DNA from: Polynucleobacter sp. AM-26B4
Lineage (GTDB): Bacteria > Pseudomonadota > Gammaproteobacteria > Burkholderiales > Burkholderiaceae
DNA: 64,000 bases
Assembly: GCF_018882285.1 (NCBI RefSeq)
Contig: NZ_JACVOT010000001.1
Span: 124,001 to 188,000, forward strand
Direction: 5' to 3'
The position numbers were made by a program, and so were the translations under genes. A model generated the notes under the pieces. That model saw only the letters and a list, made by a program, of their open reading frames with translations. It did not search any database and was not told where the DNA came from. Below are positions 9,865 to 18,453 of this stretch, one piece after another. Each line of letters opens with the position of its first letter. Position 1 is the stretch's first letter.

Positions 9865-10662
9865 TCAAGGAAGATAAGACATTGGATCAACAGGCTTGCC
9901 GTGCTTGCGAACTTCAAAATGTAATTTCACTTGATCAGCATCGGTATTGCCCATCTCAGCAATTTTTTGAGCCTTCTTCACGGTGTCACCTTCTTTTACA
10001 AGAAGGGTTTTGTTATGAGCATAGGCAGTTAAATAAGTGTTGTCATGCTTCACAATCAATAAATTGCCGTAGCCTCTCAAACTGTTACCGGCATAAACAA
10101 CTTTGCCATCTGCAGCAGCTTGAATCGGGTCGCCTGACTTGCCTGAAATGCCAATACCTTTGTTTTTGCCTTCATCAAAGCGATCGATGACATTGCCTTT
10201 TGATGGCCAAGAAAGCTTGATGCCAGCATCAGCTGCAGGCTCGTTATTTGACTTATCTGCCTTGGCTTCGTTCTTGGCAAGCTTCTCATCTTTCATTTTG
10301 TCTGATGGCTTGACAACATCTTTAGCGGCACTAGGCTTTTCTTGCTTCACTTCTACTTTAGAAGTCATGGCTTTGGCAGATGGCGCCACACGAATGACTT
10401 GATCAACTTCAATTTGATTCATGTCAGCAATGTTGTTCCACTCTGCAATATCACGGTGTGATTGACCATGATCCAAGGCAATTCTCAATAAGGTATCGCC
10501 ACGTTTGATGCGATAAAACCCTGCTTGAACTGGTTCGAGGCTGGCACCCTTACCACCAGAACGATCAACAACTGGCGCAGGTGTCGAACGCGTGGCGCAA
10601 CCAGACTGAAATACAACAGTCGAAATTGCCAAAGAAACAATCAATAAACGAGGAAAATTCAT
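9865..10662 (-). CDS. nlpD: Murein hydrolase activator NlpD-like lipoprotein
   Basis: Outer-membrane lipoprotein (MNFPRLLIVSLAISTVVFQS then GC) with a LysM peptidoglycan-binding domain at about residues 47-92 (YRIKRGDTLLRIALDHG). A charged Lys/Ala/Glu linker follows, then a C-terminal LytM/M23 domain. The M23 domain lacks the first zinc-binding H-xxx-D pair, having GIGISGKSGDPI where active enzymes carry it. As in E. coli NlpD, it is therefore expected to activate an amidase rather than cut murein itself. It is followed at once by rpoS. Confidence 0.92.
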   Translation of the reverse strand: MNFPRLLIVSLAISTVVFQSGCATRSTPAPVVDRSGGKGASLEPVQAGFYRIKRGDTLLRIALDHGQSHRDIAEWNNIADMNQIEVDQVIRVAPSAKAMTSKVEVKQEKPSAAKDVVKPSDKMKDEKLAKNEAKADKSNNEPAADAGIKLSWPSKGNVIDRFDEGKNKGIGISGKSGDPIQAAADGKVVYAGNSLRGYGNLLIVKHDNTYLTAYAHNKTLLVKEGDTVKKAQKIAEMGNTDADQVKLHFEVRKHGKPVDPMSYLP

Positions 10663-10703
10663 AAGCTCACAGCAGTCAATGACGCAATTAAATAGCGATT
10701 AAA

Positions 10704-11366
10704 TTACACAATACCTGATTGTAAAGGCACAAAAAATACTTCTTCAAGAACTGTTCTTTGGTAACGCTGTGAACTGACTCGTTCAACCACTACCAACTGC
10801 TGTTCTTCTTCATTTTTAGCGACTGGCGCCACCAATCGGCCACCAATGGCGAGTTGATCTAATAATGGATCTGGGATGCCTAAACCAGCCGCGGCCAGGA
10901 TGATGCCATCAAATGGAGCGGCTTGCGGCAAGCCTCTGATGCCATCACCATAGACCAAGCGTAAATTAGGAATTCTAAAAGGTCTTAGTTTTGCTCTGGC
11001 TTGCTCATGCAAGGGCTTGATTCGCTCAATCGAATAAACCTCTTGGGCCACCAAACTTAAAATTGCAGCTTGGTAGCCACAACCTGTGCCAATTTCCAGG
11101 ACCTTACCAAGGTCTTTTTTAGGGCGCAAGAGTAGCTCAACCATGCGCGCTACCACCGATGGCTTAGAAATTGTTTGTTGATGGCCAATCGGCAATGCTG
11201 AATCTTCATAGGCTCTTGCATCAAGAGCATGGTCAATGAATGCATGACGTGGCACGGTTGCAATCGCCTCCAATACCTGACGATTGCGCACACCACTGGC
11301 AGCAACTTTTTCTGCTAGCTGAAGGCGAGCCTTATCGAACATGGGATCTTTTTTAACCACAGCCAC
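10704..11366 (-). CDS. pcm: Protein-L-isoaspartate O-methyltransferase
   Basis: Repairs isoaspartyl residues in ageing proteins by SAM-dependent methylation. The SAM motif [15 protein letters not shown] and the family segment [19 protein letters not shown] are clear. The frame begins with GTG at 11366; another GTG at 11360 has a better-spaced AGGG upstream, and the first ATG is at 11342, so the exact start is uncertain. It lies 9 bp after surE in the surE-pcm-nlpD-rpoS stationary-phase cluster. Confidence 0.94.
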   Translation of the reverse strand: MAVVKKDPMFDKARLQLAEKVAASGVRNRQVLEAIATVPRHAFIDHALDARAYEDSALPIGHQQTISKPSVVARMVELLLRPKKDLGKVLEIGTGCGYQAAILSLVAQEVYSIERIKPLHEQARAKLRPFRIPNLRLVYGDGIRGLPQAAPFDGIILAAAGLGIPDPLLDQLAIGGRLVAPVAKNEEEQQLVVVERVSSQRYQRTVLEEVFFVPLQSGIV

Positions 11367-11375
11367 CCTATTAAA

Positions 11376-12158
11376 TTAATTTTTTTGCCACTGAGACTGA
11401 ATCATTTTTTCACGAGTTTTGAGATGGGATAAATCCAACTGCAAAGGAGTGATAGATACCTGTCCTTGATTGATAGCATGAAAATCGGTTCCCTCAGTGG
11501 CATCTCTTGCATCACCAGGAGGTCCGATCCAATAAATAGGTTCGCCACGCGGATTGTTCTGCATGATGACATTTTGCGAATGATGTCTGTTACCCAATCT
11601 GGTCACTCGCCATGACTTGAGAGATTCATACGGTAGGTTAGGAATATTGACGTTCAGCAATGTGGGCTTTTCACCAGCATTCAAAACACCATCCACGGGA
11701 GAGTTGATCTGTTGCATCACGATATCTCTAGCTATTTGGGCAGCATCATCAAGTCTTGCCCAACCTTTGGCTACTTGAGAAAAAGCTATCGCTGGAATAC
11801 CAAACATCACGCCTTCAATAGCAGCCGCCACTGTGCCTGAATAAAGTACATCTTCACCCATGTTCTCACCTTGATTGATGCCGGAGACCACCAAATCAGG
11901 TTTTGAATCTAATAAGCCAGTGAGTGCAATGTGAACACAATCAGTTGGTGTGCCGTTCACATACAAAAAGTTATCTCTATCGCCACCAGCCATGCGATTA
12001 ACAGTGAGCGGTCGAGACAATGTCAGCGAATTAGATGCGCCACTGTGATTTTGCTCGGGAGCAATCACCGTGATCTTGCCCAAAGGGCGCAGTGCATTCA
12101 CCAAGGCTAATAAACCAGGAGCCAGATAACCATCATCGTTTGCGATCAGAATGTGCAT
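11376..12158 (-). CDS. surE: 5'/3'-nucleotidase SurE
   Basis: Survival protein, a metal-dependent nucleoside-monophosphate phosphatase. Metal and active-site motifs are [10 protein letters not shown] at the N-terminus, [10 protein letters not shown], and [23 protein letters not shown]. Length is 260 residues, standard. It heads the surE-pcm-nlpD-rpoS run, whose products serve starvation and repair. Confidence 0.96.
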   Translation of the reverse strand: MHILIANDDGYLAPGLLALVNALRPLGKITVIAPEQNHSGASNSLTLSRPLTVNRMAGGDRDNFLYVNGTPTDCVHIALTGLLDSKPDLVVSGINQGENMGEDVLYSGTVAAAIEGVMFGIPAIAFSQVAKGWARLDDAAQIARDIVMQQINSPVDGVLNAGEKPTLLNVNIPNLPYESLKSWRVTRLGNRHHSQNVIMQNNPRGEPIYWIGPPGDARDATEGTDFHAINQGQVSITPLQLDLSHLKTREKMIQSQWQKN

Positions 12159-12171
12159 GAAATCCTAAAAA

Positions 12172-12798
12172 TTAACTGACTGAGCGACGATCCATCATCG
12201 CTCTTGCTAAGGTGCTGGCATCAACATACTCAAGCTCACCACCCACTGGAACACCTCTGGCAATTCTTGATACTTTGATATCACGCACCTTCATGATTTC
12301 ACCGATGTAGTGGGCCGTCGCCTCACCTTCACTGGTGAAGTTAGTGGCCAACACAACTTCTTTGACAGGAACTGGACTTTTCTCTACACGCTCAATCAAG
12401 CGATCCAAATGAATTTCATTAGGGCCTAAGCCGTCCAATGGAGAAAGTCTTCCCATCAAAACAAAATACAAACCTTTATAAGTCAGGGTTTGTTCAACCA
12501 TCAATTGATCCGCGGGTGTTTCAACCACACACAAAATACTTGGGTCACGTCGCTCATCAGAGCAAGTGCCACAAATATTTAGCTCTGAAAAAGTGTTACA
12601 CGATGAACAATGCTGAATATGGTTCACTGCATCAAGCAAACTTTGCCCTAACACTGCCGCGCCATTTCGATCATGCTGCAACAAATGAAAGGCCATTCGT
12701 TGGGCAGACTTAGGGCCAACACCTGGCAAAGCTCTCAAAGCTTGCACCATCCGTTGCAGAGCGTCTTGAGCTTGATCAGGAGATCTATTTTCTGACAT
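12172..12798 (-). CDS. recR: Recombination mediator RecR
   Basis: Acts with RecO and RecF to load RecA on gapped DNA. It shows the N-terminal helix-hairpin-helix ([20 protein letters not shown]), a four-Cys zinc finger ([16 protein letters not shown]) and a TOPRIM domain ([16 protein letters not shown]). Length is 208 residues. It sits downstream of dnaX and ybaB, the usual bacterial arrangement. Confidence 0.96.
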   Translation of the reverse strand: MSENRSPDQAQDALQRMVQALRALPGVGPKSAQRMAFHLLQHDRNGAAVLGQSLLDAVNHIQHCSSCNTFSELNICGTCSDERRDPSILCVVETPADQLMVEQTLTYKGLYFVLMGRLSPLDGLGPNEIHLDRLIERVEKSPVPVKEVVLATNFTSEGEATAHYIGEIMKVRDIKVSRIARGVPVGGELEYVDASTLARAMMDRRSVS

Positions 12799-12819
12799 TG
12801 TGACTATTCGCTAACAATC

Positions 12820-13143
12820 TCAAAACGGTAACTTAAAGCCTGGTGGCATTGGCATACCAGCCGTCGCACCAGACATTTTTTGACTGGATATCTGCTCAAT
12901 TTGACGATAAGCATCTGCATAAGCAGTCACCAATAAATCTTCAAGCATCTCTTTGTCATCCATGGCACTGTCAGCAATCTCAACACGCTTCAATGCATGC
13001 TTACCTGTCATTGTTACTTTGACAGAACCACCAGCGGCCTGACCAATCACCTCAAGAGCCTCAAGCTCAGCTTGAGCGCGCTTCATGTTTTCTTGCATCT
13101 GCTGAGCCTGCTTCATCAAGCCAGCAATATTACCTTTCATCAT
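12820..13143 (-). CDS. YbaB/EbfC family nucleoid-associated protein
   Basis: Small DNA-binding protein (107 residues) of the YbaB/EbfC family, which forms a tweezer-shaped dimer. It shows the family pattern: an amphipathic N-terminal helix ([27 protein letters not shown] in outline), the strand [16 protein letters not shown], and the Met/Pro-rich tail. GGAGAAAT precedes the ATG at 13143. It lies between dnaX and recR and is widely conserved there. Confidence 0.95.
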   Translation of the reverse strand: MMKGNIAGLMKQAQQMQENMKRAQAELEALEVIGQAAGGSVKVTMTGKHALKRVEIADSAMDDKEMLEDLLVTAYADAYRQIEQISSQKMSGATAGMPMPPGFKLPF

Positions 13144-13182
13144 GCTTTATTTCTCCGAATGAATATTTGGTTTTATGAGTAA

Positions 13183-14877
13183 TTATTGAATGGGGCGAAT
13201 GCTGCCAGGGACAACCGTGGCACCAAATTCAGCTTGAATCGTTTTCACAAAATCATCGTTGGCAATCGACTCTTCCGCCCCCTCTTGTTTTTCTTGCTTG
13301 ATCTTTGCCTCTACCGCTGCGATTGAGTGATTGGCTTTGCCTGCTTCAATCAAAATCGTGACTGATTTTCCGAGGTGACTAGACAAGGCTTCTTGCAAAC
13401 GCAAGACATTTTCTTTGCTCGCCAGCTGAGGCATTCCGACGATCACAGTTGCTTTGACTGAATCACCCTGCTCATTCCAGCTTTGCAGTTCTGTTTGAAA
13501 TGCCAACTGTTGTAACAAGCCTCTGACTGGCAAAGCTTTCATCCATGACTGCCAATCTGGATCTTCAGAGTTGTAAGTCACAGGAGATGATTTTGGAGCT
13601 GTTGATTGAGGTACTGAGGCAACTGGAGCTGCTGGTGCAACTTGTGCTGATGGCGCTTGAGTCACTGATGTTGCAACCACCTTAGGTGCTGCAGCCGCTT
13701 TAGCAGCAGAACTGATCGAAGTGCCACCTGCTCTTGGTGTTTGATTAGATTGACTTGATTTAGCTGAGCCAGATCCGTCACCAGGTTTAAAAGCAAGCAT
13801 TCTAAGAAGTGTCATTGTGAAACCAGTTTGCTCATCCGGTGCCAAAGAAAGATCTGGGCGGCTGGTAATAGCAATTTGGTAGTACAACTGAATATCTTCT
13901 TTATTAAATTGTGATGCCAAACGCCGAACTTCAGTTGCTTCTGGCCAGTCGTCCAAGACTGCTGATGGAACTGTTTGACCCACGGCAATTTTCTGCAACA
14001 AAGAGGCTAGATCTTGAAGAGCAAGAGAAAAGGATGAGCTTCTAGCAGCCATCTCATCCGCAATAGCGATCAAAGCACCACCGTCACCAGTTCTCAATGC
14101 ATCCAAAATTTGGATCAAGTATGTTTCGTCCAAAGTACCTAACATGGCACGGACCGCAGATTCACTTACTGGTCCGGCTGCATAGGCAATCGCTTGATCA
14201 GTCAAAGATAGAGCATCACGCATCGATCCTTGAGCAGCTTTGGCCAAAATACGCAATGCACCAATCTCTGACTTCACCTGCTCAGACTCTAGAATTTTTT
14301 CCAAATGCTCAACAATTGAAGGGACCGGCATTTGTTTTAAATTGAATTGCAAGCAACGCGATAAAACTGTCACAGGAATCTTTTGTGGATCAGTGGTTGC
14401 TAAGATGAATTTAACGTGAGGCGGTGGCTCTTCCAAAGTTTTAAGCATTGCATTGAATGCATGACCGGTGAGCATGTGGACCTCGTCAATCATGTAGACC
14501 TTGAAACGTGCACTGCTTGGAGCGTACATGGCCTTCTCAAGTAATTGGGCCATATCATCAACACCACGATTACTCGCCGCGTCCATTTCTATGTAATCAA
14601 CATAACGTCCAGCATCAATTTCTGTACAAGCTGGACACTTGCCACAAGGCTGAGAAGTCATTTGACCTTGACCATCCGCTCCCGTGCAATTCAGGGCCTT
14701 GGCCAAAATACGAGAAATGGTTGTTTTACCAACTCCCCTTGTGCCTGTGAATAACCAAGCATGGTGTAAACGCTGCTGATCAAGCGCATGGGTCAAAGCT
14801 TTGACCACGTGTTCTTGGCCAACTAAGGTTGAGAAATCTCTTGGGCGCCACTTTCGGGCTAAAGCTAATGCAGTCAT
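13183..14877 (-). CDS. dnaX: DNA polymerase III subunits gamma/tau
   Basis: Clamp-loader ATPase. It has Walker A in GTRGVGKTTISRILAKAL, a zinc-binding set (CGKCPACTEID), Walker B/DEAD-like MIDEVHML, and the Sensor 1 segment ATTDPQKIPVTVLSRC. A Pro/Ala/Ser-rich linker at about residues 370-440 leads to a C-terminal tau-type domain. I saw no clear A-rich slippery heptamer that would make a separate gamma form. The ATG at 14877 has no ribosome-binding site, and a -10-like TAGAAT ends only about 6 bp upstream, so the message may be leaderless. Confidence 0.95.
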   Translation of the reverse strand: MTALALARKWRPRDFSTLVGQEHVVKALTHALDQQRLHHAWLFTGTRGVGKTTISRILAKALNCTGADGQGQMTSQPCGKCPACTEIDAGRYVDYIEMDAASNRGVDDMAQLLEKAMYAPSSARFKVYMIDEVHMLTGHAFNAMLKTLEEPPPHVKFILATTDPQKIPVTVLSRCLQFNLKQMPVPSIVEHLEKILESEQVKSEIGALRILAKAAQGSMRDALSLTDQAIAYAAGPVSESAVRAMLGTLDETYLIQILDALRTGDGGALIAIADEMAARSSSFSLALQDLASLLQKIAVGQTVPSAVLDDWPEATEVRRLASQFNKEDIQLYYQIAITSRPDLSLAPDEQTGFTMTLLRMLAFKPGDGSGSAKSSQSNQTPRAGGTSISSAAKAAAAPKVVATSVTQAPSAQVAPAAPVASVPQSTAPKSSPVTYNSEDPDWQSWMKALPVRGLLQQLAFQTELQSWNEQGDSVKATVIVGMPQLASKENVLRLQEALSSHLGKSVTILIEAGKANHSIAAVEAKIKQEKQEGAEESIANDDFVKTIQAEFGATVVPGSIRPIQ

Positions 14878-14878
14878 A

Positions 14879-14914
14879 TTGTCATTCTACAAGTAGAAGG
14901 CAGTAGAATGTCAG
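14879..14914. promoter_or_regulatory. Overlapping divergent promoters for ffs (+) and dnaX (-)
   Basis: Plus strand: TTGTCA (14879-14884), 19 bp, TAGAAT (14904-14909), ending about 6 bp before the SRP RNA. Minus strand: CTGACA (14914-14909), 19 bp, TAGAAT (14889-14884), ending about 6 bp before the dnaX ATG. The two share a dyad built on CATTCTAC / GTAGAATG (14883-14890 and 14903-14910). The -10 of one promoter overlaps the -35 of the other. The 19-bp spacers are longer than optimal. Confidence 0.5.
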
Positions 14915-15015
14915 AGGACGGGCCTCCTCGCATGGTGGCTTGGTAACCTGGTCAGGTCGGGAACGAAGCAGCCAAAGCCAAGTACTGCCAGTGCCGAGGG
15001 TCAGGCTCGTCCACC
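14914..15015 (+). ncRNA. ffs: 4.5S signal recognition particle RNA (small bacterial type)
   Basis: RNA scaffold of the signal recognition particle; it binds Ffh and directs nascent membrane proteins to FtsY. The universal apical domain is plain: GGTCAGGTCGGGAACGAAGC then AGCC. The terminal helix pairs GGACGGGCC (14916-14924) with GGCTCGTCC (15004-15012). The length of about 100 nt is that of the small eubacterial SRP RNA. It diverges from dnaX, a common location. No classical terminator hairpin is obvious after it. Confidence 0.93.
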
Positions 15016-15057
15016 TACTAACTTGTTTAATCAAGGATTTTTGGGTCAAAAATATTT

Positions 15058-18000
15058 TCATTGAGTAGAACTCATCTCCAAAACATCGCCATTTGCTCCC
15101 AATAAATAACTTTTTACCGGCTTATCTGGTCGCAATTGAGCCACACATTCTCTGTAAGTACTCATTTGAGCATCGTATTTAGCAAACAACTCGCTCGTTG
15201 GCGCTGGAATCGATAACTTGTAGTCCAAGATAATCAGTTCGTTTGGCAACTCAATCAAGCGGTCAATTCTGAGTAATCTTCCATTTGAGTCAGCAATATC
15301 CAACTCTTCCCATGAAGCTTGAATCGCTGGATCAAAGAAAAAATGTTTGGTTTTAACTGAATTCAACACATTCAAAGCACAACGCCTTGATTCAGCGGCA
15401 ACCTCAGGACTGAGGTTGAGCCAGGCAACCATTTCTTCTGTGCTTGGCATGCCAGAAGAATCTGTGATGCCAGCACGCATCACATGCTCCATCACAGCAT
15501 GGAAAGCCACACCCAAATCAATCATGTCTTGCTGCTCAACACTCACCAATTCCTCATCAAAGCGGATATTGGTATTTGGCTTGCCTCGCCATAAAACATT
15601 GAAATCAGCAAATGAGGGCTCGATATCAGTTTTTGCAGACATCAAAGTTTGATCAACTACTTTAACGGGCAACTCTGATGCTTCAGGCAACTCTTGAACG
15701 TCCGCCCTAACCATTCGGTCATACCAACTATTTTTAGCAATCGCAGTCTCACTCTTAGAGTCACCTTTATTGGCAGAACCTGATATGTAAACAGCCTCTT
15801 TTGCCCTGGTCAAAGCAACATAAAGAAGATTCCAATTTTCTATTTGAGAAATTTGTTCTTCTTGTTCACGTAGAAATTCTCGTGCTGGATCTTTTGGCTT
15901 AGCTGAAAAAGTTGGAGAGATGTGATCAGGAGCATCGTTACCAGGCAACCAACTCATCAAGACACCTACGTTATCTCTGGCAGACTTATTTGTGTTGGTG
16001 TTCATCAAAAATACAAAGCGGGATTCGAGACCCTTGGCAGCATGTATGGTCAAGATTTTGACGCGCTTCTCAGACGTCTCTGAGCTCTCATCAGCCTCAT
16101 CTTCACCAGATGACTCACCCTCATCCGGGCTTTCTTCTTCAGCACCACGTTTGATTTTTTTAAGCTCATTGATGAACCGAGACAAACTTGGGTAACGACC
16201 GCCATCGAGATTGAGCGCCAAAGATAAAAAGGCATCTAAGTTTGACAGCACTTGATCTCGCTGCAACATAGGTGCTGAGCGCGCATATCTCAGACGAATT
16301 TGGCCTTGACTATAAATATGGTCTAGTAAATCATGAACCGGTAATTTTTTAGCCAACTCCGCCCAGGCAGCTATATCTGAATAAATATGATGGTGCGGAT
16401 GCTCAGGCAATGAAATTAATTGCCAAAGAGAATGAATCTCTTGAGACTGTTTAGCAACCATCAAAGCCAGCAAATCTGAATCAGACAAGCCATAAATGGG
16501 TGAACGCAATACCTGGGCCAACGACAGGTCATCACTCGGCGTTATTAAAACCGATAACAAAGCCACCATGTCTTCAGCCTCAAGGGTCTTGAGCAACCCC
16601 CCTTGCCTTGGGCTGTCACAAGGAATGCCGGAAATTCTGAAAGCCTTTTCAATTTGAGCCAAATGAGTTCTTGACCTCAATAAAATCAGGAAGTCTCCCC
16701 AGTTGGCATTTTTTTCTTGTTTGATTTTTTGAATTAACTGAGCAACTTGCAATGCTTCGTCAAAACTTTGCTGAACTTTTGTTTGCTTGCTGACATCAAT
16801 GAACGGATGCTCAAGGGCATTTCTTGATTGCTCTTGCTTGATTTCGGGCGAACCTATCAAAGGCAAACACCAAACCTCCCCTGGGCCATAACTATTTTTA
16901 GCACTTGGGTTTCGCTCTTGAGATTGAAATGGATAATTCTTGGGCACATCTGGCAAAGCAAAAACAGCATTCACCACATTGATCACTGCTGGGCTATTGC
17001 GCCTGGTCTTGTTAAAGAAGTGAACTTTGGCCTTGAACTGTTTATTTAGATAATCTTTAGCTTCACCAAACAAACGGACGTCTGCTCGCCTAAAACGATA
17101 AATAGATTGCTTTGGATCACCAACTAAAAATACAGAGGGTCTGTTCTCATCTTCACCATAGGCATTCAACCAAGACAGGAGGATTTGCCATTGCAAGGGA
17201 TTGGTGTCTTGAAACTCATCAACGAGCAAATGCTTGTACTTGGCATCGAGTCTGGCTTGCAAATAATTAGCCACATCTGATTTGAGCATTAATTTTGCGG
17301 TGTAGGCTTCCAAATCTGAAAAGTCTTGCACACGCATGACTTCTTTTTTAGCCTGATAGTGTTTCAACATATCCACACCAATTGTGATCCACGCTTGATG
17401 AATTGAGTGAGCTCGACGATCGGCATCCCAACAATAATGGTCATACATGGCTTGAGCCCAGTTCTGCCGGGTGCTATTGATTTGTTGTTCTATGTTTTGG
17501 GCATCGGTCAATTGCTTGAGGGATTTTTTCACTGCATCAGAAGCCGATAACTTTGCCAACGGCGCATATTCAGCAGTCAGGAAGGCCGGCCTTAAAGCTG
17601 CAGCCACATCCTCTACTGAAAAACCATGCGCCTGTTTTTTCAGAGCCTCATCAATAGCCTTGGCATATTTTTGATCATTCGATCCACCATTTTTTAAATG
17701 ACTGGCCAAACTCATCAAATTCATCAGCGCTTGTGAATCATCCAACATGACTTTGAGAGGATCTTGGATTGCCAACCAATCAGAGTGATCACTGATTGCT
17801 TGCATGGGATTTGTGCCCTGCTTTTTGCAGTGCTCTATATAACTCCACCACTCTGCTTTAACGGTTAAGAACCCTTTTGAGCCAATCAACAGATCGTTCG
17901 CATTATTGGCTTTCAGCTCTTTGACGAGCAGCTCATATGACGCGCGCACAGCAACATTGCTGCTCGATGGCAAATTCGTCCACCAATCCTCTAAGCACTC

Positions 18001-18453
18001 GTCTTGCAACCTTTTAAAATCATCTCGAAGCTTCAGCCCCTGAGGAACTCCAGAACCCAGTGGTGAGCCACGCAAAAGACTGCTGAACCAACCATGGAAT
18101 GTTTCAACATTCAAAGGACGGGGATCGGATAAAACATCTTCGAACAAGGATCTTGCTTTGGGCAATGCCAATTTGGCGTTTTCAGCAGATAAACCTCGCG
18201 CCATCAACTCTTGAATTAATTCATCCTCTGGGCAATTAGCAAACTGCAAAAGTACTTGATCGAGACGGCCGCGCATTTCTTGTGCTGCTTTTCGGGTGAA
18301 AGTAATTGCAAGAATTTCACTGGGCTTTGCGCCAGCGAGTAAAAGTCGAATGATGCGAGATACCAATAGCCATGTTTTGCCACTGCCAGCGCAAGCTTCC
18401 ACAACCACCGATTGATCAGGATCGCATGAATCAAGAATCAACTGATCAATCAT
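15058..18453 (-). CDS. addA: AddA-type helicase-nuclease subunit (UvrD family)
   Basis: Superfamily 1A helicase with a C-terminal nuclease, the motor subunit of the AddAB double-strand-break resection complex. It has Walker A in EACAGSGKTWLLVSRI, motif II region LLVDEFQDTNPLQWQIL, VFLVGDPKQSIYRFR, motif V/VI region (ILTIHAAKGLESRFVFL and LLYVALTRAKEAVYI), and a PD-(D/E)XK nuclease motif near the end (ELIILDYKLS). I start at the ATG at 18453, which overlaps the addB stop as ATGA and gives 1131 residues. The frame itself extends further, to 18543. An acidic Glu/Asp/Ser-rich insert sits at about residues 790-815. Confidence 0.93.
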   Translation of the reverse strand: MIDQLILDSCDPDQSVVVEACAGSGKTWLLVSRIIRLLLAGAKPSEILAITFTRKAAQEMRGRLDQVLLQFANCPEDELIQELMARGLSAENAKLALPKARSLFEDVLSDPRPLNVETFHGWFSSLLRGSPLGSGVPQGLKLRDDFKRLQDECLEDWWTNLPSSSNVAVRASYELLVKELKANNANDLLIGSKGFLTVKAEWWSYIEHCKKQGTNPMQAISDHSDWLAIQDPLKVMLDDSQALMNLMSLASHLKNGGSNDQKYAKAIDEALKKQAHGFSVEDVAAALRPAFLTAEYAPLAKLSASDAVKKSLKQLTDAQNIEQQINSTRQNWAQAMYDHYCWDADRRAHSIHQAWITIGVDMLKHYQAKKEVMRVQDFSDLEAYTAKLMLKSDVANYLQARLDAKYKHLLVDEFQDTNPLQWQILLSWLNAYGEDENRPSVFLVGDPKQSIYRFRRADVRLFGEAKDYLNKQFKAKVHFFNKTRRNSPAVINVVNAVFALPDVPKNYPFQSQERNPSAKNSYGPGEVWCLPLIGSPEIKQEQSRNALEHPFIDVSKQTKVQQSFDEALQVAQLIQKIKQEKNANWGDFLILLRSRTHLAQIEKAFRISGIPCDSPRQGGLLKTLEAEDMVALLSVLITPSDDLSLAQVLRSPIYGLSDSDLLALMVAKQSQEIHSLWQLISLPEHPHHHIYSDIAAWAELAKKLPVHDLLDHIYSQGQIRLRYARSAPMLQRDQVLSNLDAFLSLALNLDGGRYPSLSRFINELKKIKRGAEEESPDEGESSGEDEADESSETSEKRVKILTIHAAKGLESRFVFLMNTNTNKSARDNVGVLMSWLPGNDAPDHISPTFSAKPKDPAREFLREQEEQISQIENWNLLYVALTRAKEAVYISGSANKGDSKSETAIAKNSWYDRMVRADVQELPEASELPVKVVDQTLMSAKTDIEPSFADFNVLWRGKPNTNIRFDEELVSVEQQDMIDLGVAFHAVMEHVMRAGITDSSGMPSTEEMVAWLNLSPEVAAESRRCALNVLNSVKTKHFFFDPAIQASWEELDIADSNGRLLRIDRLIELPNELIILDYKLSIPAPTSELFAKYDAQMSTYRECVAQLRPDKPVKSYLLGANGDVLEMSSTQ

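Noticed and set aside
13183-14100. Programmed frameshift in dnaX giving a separate gamma subunit
   Set aside because: I looked for an A-rich slippery heptamer followed by a hairpin in the linker region and saw no convincing one.
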